From Candidatus Aenigmatarchaeota archaeon (lineage in GTDB: Archaea > Aenigmatarchaeota > Aenigmatarchaeia > QMZS01), in assembly GCA_030620695.1 (NCBI GenBank), contig JAUXEA010000008.1, positions 1-12,896 of the forward strand: a DNA stretch of 12,896 nucleotides, in the 5' to 3' direction. Below are positions 9,106 through 12,896 of the stretch, in pieces. Below the pieces are notes generated by a model. The model saw nothing but the letters and a program-made list of their open reading frames with translations, searched no databases and had not been told where the DNA came from. Position numbers and translations under genes: made by a program. Position 1 is the stretch's first letter. Each line of letters opens with the position of its first letter.

Positions 9106-9588
9106 TTATTCAAGAACCTTCAACAATTGTAGTTCACTAAATTCTTTGTCAATTCTCAAAAAAATTGCTCCTGAAAATTTGTTTTCGGGAATATAACTGA
9201 AATTTTTGTATTCAGAGAAAAAATTTATTTCCTTAGAGAAACTTGTCTCTGCGGAATTGTTCTGTTCAAGAAAGAAATCTTCACCATTTATTTTAAAGTT
9301 TATTTTGCTATCAAAAAAATTTGCAACCTTCACATCGTTGTCGTCAGTGAGTAAGTAGAAGAATTCTAAATTTGGATAATGCTCTTTAACAAAACTTCCG
9401 AAATCCAGAATATTGTAGTTTTCCTCCAGACTTGAATAAGCAATCCAGTAATTGTATTCTTTTGCTATATTTTCTAATAAGGAGTCATCAACATTTGGCA
9501 GATAAATCTCTTTTTGCAGGTTTGGTATTAAAAGAAATAGAGTGACCACAATAGAGAGTGCACCAAGAATAAAAATCTGGCCTTTCAT
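9106..9588 (-). CDS. hypothetical membrane-anchored protein, pilin-like N-terminus
   Basis: A 160-residue protein that I do not recognise as a known family. It begins MKGQIFILGALSIVVTLFLL, a short basic start followed by one hydrophobic helix (about residues 5-22). The remaining 138 residues are polar and rich in Asn, Phe and acidic residues, consistent with an extracytoplasmic domain. The KGQ start recalls archaeal type IV prepilin-like proteins cleaved after Gly, but the glutamate expected at mature position 5 is absent, so a simple signal anchor is equally possible. It is divergent from the PHP-domain gene with 23 bases between starts and converges on the glycosyltransferase gene at 7792-9033, leaving a 72-base spacer with no strong terminator. 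No partner in the window suggests a pathway. The frame is complete and its protein-like composition supports a real gene. Confidence 0.65.
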   Translation of the reverse strand: MKGQIFILGALSIVVTLFLLIPNLQKEIYLPNVDDSLLENIAKEYNYWIAYSSLEENYNILDFGSFVKEHYPNLEFFYLLTDDNDVKVANFFDSKINFKINGEDFFLEQNNSAETSFSKEINFFSEYKNFSYIPENKFSGAIFLRIDKEFSELQLLKVLE

Positions 9589-9611
9589 AATAAATAAAAG
9601 GTAAAATAATT

Positions 9612-10451
9612 ATGCTACTTGAATCACACTCTCATTCCTGGTATTCTAAAGGTCCCATATTGGGAGAAGAAAATATTGTTTCTCCCGTTGAGATGGTTAA
9701 AGAAGCAAGAAGAAAAGGTCTGAACGGAATTGCAATTACAGACCATGATAATTTTAAGAGTTGGGAATCACTTAAAAAATTAAAGTTTGATGACTTTGTT
9801 GTAATCCCGGGGGAAGAAGTTTCAACCTTGCAGGGTCATTTACTTGCTTTGGGCATTACAGAAGAAATAAAACCAAAACAGGAGGTTCTTGAAACAATTG
9901 ATAAAGTTAGACAGCAGGGAGGAATAACAATAGCACCCCACCCTTTTGACCTTGCAAAAAAGGGAATAAGAGAATTTTCAAAATCTGCTGATGCAATAGA
10001 GGTTTTTAATGCAATGAACATTGACAAATTCGCAAATTCGAGGGCAAGAAAATTTGCAAGGAAATACAATAAACCAATGACTGCCGGGACAGATGCACAC
10101 ATGAAAGAATGGATTGGGAGAGGTATAACAAAAATAAATTCTGATTTTGATTTGGATTCTGTTCTAAAGGAGATTAAAAGAGGGAACACAGAATTAAAAA
10201 AAGAATATCTTTCTGTTAATGAACTCACAGACTGGTATTTAATGAGACTAAACAAGAATTATGATAATGCCTTGAGATATATAAATACAAATTATGGATT
10301 CTTCAAAAGAGGTCTTACAAAGAATTTAATGAAATTTTCCGGGAGGGAAACTGTTTTCTCAAGAGGTCTTGTATATTCACTGTCTCATTTTTCTTTAACC
10401 GGTTCAACTGCTTATTCTTTCTTTATTAATTTTCCAAGATGCTTGGTATAG
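9612..10451 (+). CDS. PHP domain metal-dependent phosphoesterase
   Basis: This 279-residue protein belongs to the PHP superfamily, which uses a three-metal centre to hydrolyse phosphoesters of nucleotides, nucleic acids or sugar phosphates. The four metal-binding motifs are visible in order: HSHS (residues 6-9), ITDHDN (42-47), GEEVS with E68 and H76 in GHLL, APHPF with H110, and TAGTDAH with D161 and H163. The catalytic region ends near residue 195. The last 80 residues are basic and aromatic-rich with no recognisable domain and finish on a hydrophobic patch (about 255-279). The best-known short members are TrpH-like 5'-3' exonucleases and nucleoside 3',5'-bisphosphate phosphatases. Its stop lies 13 bases inside the following membrane protein gene, so the two are probably translated from one message. 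Substrate not predictable. Confidence 0.88.
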   Translation: MLLESHSHSWYSKGPILGEENIVSPVEMVKEARRKGLNGIAITDHDNFKSWESLKKLKFDDFVVIPGEEVSTLQGHLLALGITEEIKPKQEVLETIDKVRQQGGITIAPHPFDLAKKGIREFSKSADAIEVFNAMNIDKFANSRARKFARKYNKPMTAGTDAHMKEWIGRGITKINSDFDLDSVLKEIKRGNTELKKEYLSVNELTDWYLMRLNKNYDNALRYINTNYGFFKRGLTKNLMKFSGRETVFSRGLVYSLSHFSLTGSTAYSFFINFPRCLV

Positions 10452-10789
10452 AAACTGTTGCACTTGTTATCTTATTTCTCATTTTTGTTTATCTTGTTTA
10501 TAAAGGAATTAAACTTTTGTTTAGATATCTGGTTATTGCAGGAGTTTCTGCTCTTTTTCCTGTAATAATGATAAAGTTTTTTGGAGTTTCATGGCCTTTA
10601 ACTTTAGGAACAATTCTTGCATTTGTTTACCTTGGAATTTTAGGGTACACAATTTATCTTTGGTTATCAGTTCTTGAAGGCATTGGGAAAGGTGTTATTA
10701 GTGTTTTTGGTTTAAAGAAAAACAAGGAGAAAGAAATAGAAAAAAGAGTTGAGAAACTGGAGAAGAAAGAAAAAGATGATGATGAATAA
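10439..10789 (+). CDS. small three-helix membrane protein with charged tail
   Basis: A 116-residue protein with three likely membrane helices at about residues 5-28, 30-48 and 53-77, then a tail from residue 92 to the end made almost wholly of Lys, Glu and Asp, probably a cytoplasmic helix or short coiled coil. The alternating charges (KKNKEKEIEKRVEKLEKK) fit an amphipathic helix. I do not recognise the family. The start codon overlaps the last 13 bases of the PHP gene in another frame, and the arrangement suggests coupled translation and possibly a shared process at the membrane. No Shine-Dalgarno motif precedes the ATG. Its TAA directly abuts the stop of the convergent kinase gene, with no base between them. 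Hydrophobic pattern and overlap support a genuine gene; function unknown. Confidence 0.7.
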   Translation: MLGIETVALVILFLIFVYLVYKGIKLLFRYLVIAGVSALFPVIMIKFFGVSWPLTLGTILAFVYLGILGYTIYLWLSVLEGIGKGVISVFGLKKNKEKEIEKRVEKLEKKEKDDDE

Positions 10790-11488
10790 TTAATTAAAAT
10801 AATCTTCTAATACTTCTCTGATTTTTGGTTTATATTTAGTTCCATACTTTTCATAGGTTTCAGAATCACCAAGTTCATATTCACCATTTAATATTTTCAA
10901 TTCTATTCCTCCCTGGTCTAAGATTTCTTTTGCTTCCTTCTTTGTTTTTCCTCCTCCTGTTCCAAGACCATTTACAGGATTTGATAGCATGACCACTAAC
11001 TTTACCTTCAATTGCACCCCTAATTTTGCGGCTACAATATCATTATCAAGCATAGTTTCTTTTCTTGCTACAGTATCATTATAATTATAAATTGGCAAGT
11101 CCATTTTATCAAAAAGAATTTTGCTAACTTCTCTTACACTATCTGCTCTTTCATAAAGGTCCTCATAAATTACAAGAAGCTGACCACAAGCTATTTTATA
11201 TTCTTTAAGTCTGTTTTTATACTCTTCAATCAAATAACCCTGCCCTACACTTGCCAATGCGGCTCTTTCATCAACATCGTTTGGTAGTGCAGTTAATCCT
11301 TCTTCCATTGCACCTATAGCCACGGCACCAGAAGAAACTAATGCAACCTCTATTCCATTATACATAATTCCGGCAATTTCTTCAGTGAGACCTTTCCAAT
11401 TATGTTCTTTCAGATAGTAACTACTCTTAGAATCACCAAAAAGGTAACCAGTACCTACCTTTACAATTACTGTTTTAGATTTCCCCAT
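10790..11488 (-). CDS. amino acid kinase family protein, glutamate 5-kinase-like (compact)
   Basis: This 232-residue protein has the amino-acid-kinase fold and most resembles glutamate 5-kinase, which phosphorylates glutamate at the first step of proline synthesis. Visible motifs are VIVKVGTG (7-14), VSSGAVAIG (51-59), ALASVGQGYL (77-86), YNYNDTVA (134-141), LDNDIVAAKLG (147-157) and GLGTGGGKTKKEA (174-186), the last equivalent to the GTGGMxTK loop. Normal kinases have about 250-260 residues in this domain, often with a C-terminal PUA domain. Here PUA is absent and the usual stretch between the LLLLTD strand and the GTGG loop is missing, since KLVVMLSNPVNGLGTGGG runs straight through. The aspartate of that LTDxxG motif appears lost. 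No proA or proC is nearby, so a different acyl or phosphate acceptor is possible. The ATG at 11488 is followed at once by the first strand. Confidence 0.75.
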   Translation of the reverse strand: MGKSKTVIVKVGTGYLFGDSKSSYYLKEHNWKGLTEEIAGIMYNGIEVALVSSGAVAIGAMEEGLTALPNDVDERAALASVGQGYLIEEYKNRLKEYKIACGQLLVIYEDLYERADSVREVSKILFDKMDLPIYNYNDTVARKETMLDNDIVAAKLGVQLKVKLVVMLSNPVNGLGTGGGKTKKEAKEILDQGGIELKILNGEYELGDSETYEKYGTKYKPKIREVLEDYFN

Positions 11489-11526
11489 AATTTATATTTA
11501 AATTAAATAATAACAAAAGAGTAGTA

Positions 11527-11649
11527 TTATTCCTTTTCCAGTTTTTTCAATTGAACAGAACCGCATTTTGGACAGACTTTCTGTGCTGGCTCTAAAATAA
11601 TTGGTTTCCCTGTCCACCCGCATTTCAGACATTCATATTTTCTACCCAT
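11527..11649 (-). CDS. 40-residue zinc ribbon protein
   Basis: A small frame, read directly from the minus strand, encodes 40 residues: a start MGRKYECLKCGW, then CPKCGS and a basic end. Two CxxC knuckles (C7/C10 and C26/C29) spaced by 15 residues make a single rubredoxin- or zinc-ribbon-type metal site. Zn ribbons of this size are common in archaea as standalone nucleic-acid or protein-binding modules; the specific role is unknown. A TATA-like TTTTTAAATT is centred about 24 bases upstream, within a palindrome, giving good independent support for the start at 11649. It ends 38 bases before the kinase start, so the two may be co-transcribed, though an AT-rich box precedes the kinase too. Confidence 0.75.
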   Translation of the reverse strand: MGRKYECLKCGWTGKPIILEPAQKVCPKCGSVQLKKLEKE

Positions 11650-11650
11650 A

Positions 11651-11682
11651 AAGCCTTTTCTATAAATAATTTAAAAAGGCTT
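11651..11682 (-). promoter_or_regulatory. palindrome enclosing the zinc ribbon gene's TATA box
   Basis: Perfect 9-base arms AAGCCTTTT (11651-11659) and AAAAGGCTT (11674-11682) surround a 14-base AT-rich centre. On the minus strand the box TTTTTAAATT (about 11668-11677) lies about 24 bases before the ATG at 11649, so one arm overlaps the upstream side of the box and the other ends one base before the start codon. This layout suits an operator where a dimeric repressor would block TBP or polymerase. If transcription starts near the ATG, the palindrome would act as DNA rather than RNA. Confidence 0.45.
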
Positions 11683-11732
11683 CACTCGTTTTTTCTTTGA
11701 AAAAACGGTGCCCCATTTTGCGTAGCAAAATG
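11683..11732. repeat. two consecutive hairpins in the intergenic stretch
   Basis: The first hairpin has a perfect 9-bp stem, CGTTTTTTC (11687-11695) with GAAAAAACG (11699-11707), loop TTT, extended past a single T bulge by CAC (11683-11685) with GTG (11708-11710). Four bases on, CATTTTGC (11714-11721) pairs with GCAAAATG (11725-11732) around GTA. The rest of the spacer up to 11868 shows no gene I can support; on the minus strand it has one TATA-like stretch, TTTTAAAAAGG, near 11820-11830, which could drive a short RNA through these hairpins. They could equally be a terminator group or a dispersed genomic repeat. Confidence 0.5.
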
Positions 11733-11862
11733 AATGTAGCCAAAAAATGAAATCGGTTAACAAAAAATCCTTTCCTTTTAAAAATAAGCCTTTAGAAAAT
11801 TTTTTACCTCACAAAACCAACCTTTTTAAAATGTAGTCAAAAGAAATTTGGATTAATCAATA

Positions 11863-11897
11863 TCCTGATTATAAATTCATGTCCTGATTATAAATTC
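11863..11897. repeat. 19-base-period tandem duplication at a gene end
   Basis: The 16 bases TCCTGATTATAAATTC occur at 11863-11878 and again at 11882-11897, a period of 19. The repeat overlaps the last codons and stop of the 81-residue hypothetical protein. Nineteen is not a multiple of three, so the second copy is read in a different frame from the first. Confidence 0.85.
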
Positions 11898-12114
11898 CTT
11901 TTGCAACTTCGTAAACACACCATATTGTTGCTGCTGGCAAAATTATTTTACCGGCAGTTTCATACCCGAGGATACCAGACCAACTTGCAAGAGCAGGGGC
12001 AGTTACTCCTCCACCCAACAAAACAGTACTTATGTCATATGCCGCTCTCTTACTAAATATTGAGTCCCCCCTTCCTGAAAGAGATTTACCTAATTTTGAA
12101 ATATATTCTTTCAT
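11869..12114 (-). CDS. hypothetical protein, 81 residues, two hydrophobic segments
   Basis: This small protein is not one I recognise. After a basic, Ser/Gly-rich N-terminus (residues 1-24, including KLGKSLSGRGDS) come two moderately hydrophobic stretches, about 29-50 and 53-71, that could form a membrane hairpin or a compact helical core; both are rich in Gly and Ala. The C-terminus GIYNQDMNL lies on a 19-base tandem duplication. A TATA-like GTATTTAAAG is centred about 21 bases upstream of the ATG at 12114, supporting the start and independent transcription from the ftsY gene 65 bases away. No neighbour indicates a role. It is more likely real than not because of promoter spacing and balanced composition. 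Confidence 0.55.
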   Translation of the reverse strand: MKEYISKLGKSLSGRGDSIFSKRAAYDISTVLLGGGVTAPALASWSGILGYETAGKIILPAATIWCVYEVAKGIYNQDMNL

Positions 12115-12130
12115 AAATAAACTATGAAAA

Positions 12131-12140
12131 CTTTAAATAC
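12131..12140 (-). promoter_or_regulatory. TATA-like box for the 81-residue gene
   Basis: On the minus strand GTATTTAAAG is centred about 21 bases upstream of the ATG at 12114. Directly upstream of it is a small hairpin, ACTTCT (12139-12144) with AGAAGT (12150-12155), loop of five, between the ftsY stop and the box; it may contribute to ending the ftsY transcript. Confidence 0.42.
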
Positions 12141-12179
12141 TTCTTTTTTAGAAGTAATAAAACCCTGAATATTCTTTTG

Positions 12180-12896
12180 TTATCCCAACATTTTCCCAAC
12201 AACTTTTTCACCATCAAACTTCTCCAAGTCTTTATACTCCTGCCCTGTTCCAAGGAACAAAACTGGTTTACTGGTTTTCTGTTTTACTGACAGAATTGCC
12301 CCACCTTTCTCATTTACATCAACTTTTGTTAAAATTAATCCATCAAAACCAATCTCCCCGAACTTTTCTATCTGCTCAAGAATATCATTTCCTGTCAAGG
12401 AATCAAGAACAAGAATTTTCATATCAGGTTTATTAATTCTGATAATTTTGTTGAGTTCTTCCATCAGATTTTTGTCAGAGTGAAGTCTCCCGGCAGTATC
12501 TGCAAGCACAACTCCATTAATTGTCTCTGCATGTTTCCTTGCATCAAAAACAACTGCTGCGGGGTCTCCTCCATATTTATGTTTTACAACATCTATTCCA
12601 AGTTTCTCTGCATGAGTTGAAATCTGTTCAATTGCTGCGGCTCTGAAAGTATCTGCTGCAGCGAAAACTACCTGAATTTTTTGTTTCTTTAAAAGATTCC
12701 CTATTTTCGCGATTGTCGTGGTTTTTCCTGAGCCATTAAACCCAAAAAACAAAACTGTTGCATATCCCTGTTCTTTTATCTTATTCTTAACAAAAGAAAC
12801 CAAATCAAAATCTTCTTGTTTTAATAAATTTAACAACTCCTCTTTCAGAACTTCCTTTATATTTTTTCTTTCTTCCTCTTTTAGTTTTTCAATAAT
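12180..12896 (-). CDS. ftsY: signal recognition particle receptor FtsY (N-terminus cut by window edge)
   Basis: The visible 238 residues are the NG GTPase domain of the SRP receptor, which docks the SRP-ribosome complex at the membrane through a GTP-dependent heterodimer with SRP54. Motifs are P-loop GFNGSGKT (visible residues 52-59), DTFRAAAIEQ (82-91), GGDPAA, DTAGRLH (133-139), the specificity motif TKVD (190-193) and KGGA followed by a C-terminal LGTGQEYKDLEKFD. The DTFRAAAIEQ motif and the FDGEKVVGKMLG end, with no M-domain after it, distinguish FtsY from SRP54. The frame is open to the right edge with no internal stop; the TTG at 12834-12836 is internal, since 20 coding residues precede it with a charged helical pattern typical of the N domain. 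This is a housekeeping gene and anchors the window as chromosomal. Nothing in the sequence suggests loss of function. Confidence 0.95.
   Translation of the reverse strand: MIEKLKEEERKNIKEVLKEELLNLLKQEDFDLVSFVKNKIKEQGYATVLFFGFNGSGKTTTIAKIGNLLKKQKIQVVFAAADTFRAAAIEQISTHAEKLGIDVVKHKYGGDPAAVVFDARKHAETINGVVLADTAGRLHSDKNLMEELNKIIRINKPDMKILVLDSLTGNDILEQIEKFGEIGFDGLILTKVDVNEKGGAILSVKQKTSKPVLFLGTGQEYKDLEKFDGEKVVGKMLG

Noticed and set aside
9836..10255. 139-residue frame opposite the PHP gene
   Set aside because: It is a shadow of the PHP coding sequence, which has all metal-binding motifs.
11660..11788. Open minus-strand frame of about 43 codons through the hairpins, with an internal ATG at 11713-11715
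   Set aside because: The full frame lacks an early start codon and the sequence is explained by the inverted repeats; the internal part is only 18 codons.
11747..11836. 29-residue lysine-rich frame on the plus strand in the intergenic stretch
   Set aside because: It has no recognisable motif, no promoter of good spacing and lies in low-complexity AT-rich DNA next to hairpins.

Overview
The window reads as archaeal chromosome from an AT-rich, compactly coded genome, most likely a DPANN-type lineage; that placement is inference. Supporting points are a GH57 alpha-amylase, an archaeal-style FtsY, small zinc-ribbon and MKGQ-type membrane proteins, TATA-like boxes about 20-25 bases upstream of several starts, and an almost complete absence of Shine-Dalgarno motifs even inside operons, which suggests mostly leaderless translation. 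No tRNA, rRNA, CRISPR array, transposase or integrase was seen, and no gene-free stretch exceeds 300 bases (the longest runs from 11650 to 11868).

Region 1 (1-9033) is a carbohydrate island centred on alpha-glucan metabolism. On the minus strand lie two adjacent GT4 glycosyltransferases (1-576, cut by the window edge, and 593-1576), a GalT/HIT-like nucleotidyltransferase (1679-2710), a GH57 alpha-amylase-like enzyme (2807-4276) and a glycogen-synthase-like GT4/GT5 enzyme (4278-5459), the last two one base apart. Divergent from these is an (alpha/alpha)6 glycosidase of the debranching-enzyme/GH100-invertase type (5491-6660). It converges on a GH15 glucoamylase (6692-7763) that is split by a one-base frameshift in a run of seven Gs. 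Divergent from that is a second glycogen-synthase-like glycosyltransferase (7792-9033). Together these could build an alpha-1,4-glucan (two synthases, with sugar nucleotide possibly handled by the GalT-like protein) and break it down (GH57, debranching-like enzyme, glucoamylase). No GlgC, GlgP or obvious branching enzyme is visible here.

Region 2 (9106-10789) holds a membrane-anchored small protein of unknown function (minus strand) and, divergent from it, a PHP-domain phosphoesterase whose end overlaps a three-helix membrane protein.

Region 3 (10790-12896) is all on the minus strand. It contains a compact amino-acid kinase resembling glutamate 5-kinase, a 40-residue zinc ribbon protein, a hairpin-rich intergenic stretch, an 81-residue hypothetical protein whose C-terminus appears altered by a 19-base tandem duplication, and the C-terminal part of FtsY, the SRP receptor.

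The most notable signals are the frameshifted but otherwise intact glucoamylase, the set of single-domain glycan enzymes lacking the usual accessory domains, three divergent gene pairs with only 23-31 bases between start codons, a palindrome enclosing the TATA box of the zinc ribbon gene followed by two more hairpins, and a glutamate-kinase-like protein missing a conserved segment. No clearly new multi-gene system was identified; the island is best described as an unusual minimal glycogen-type module.
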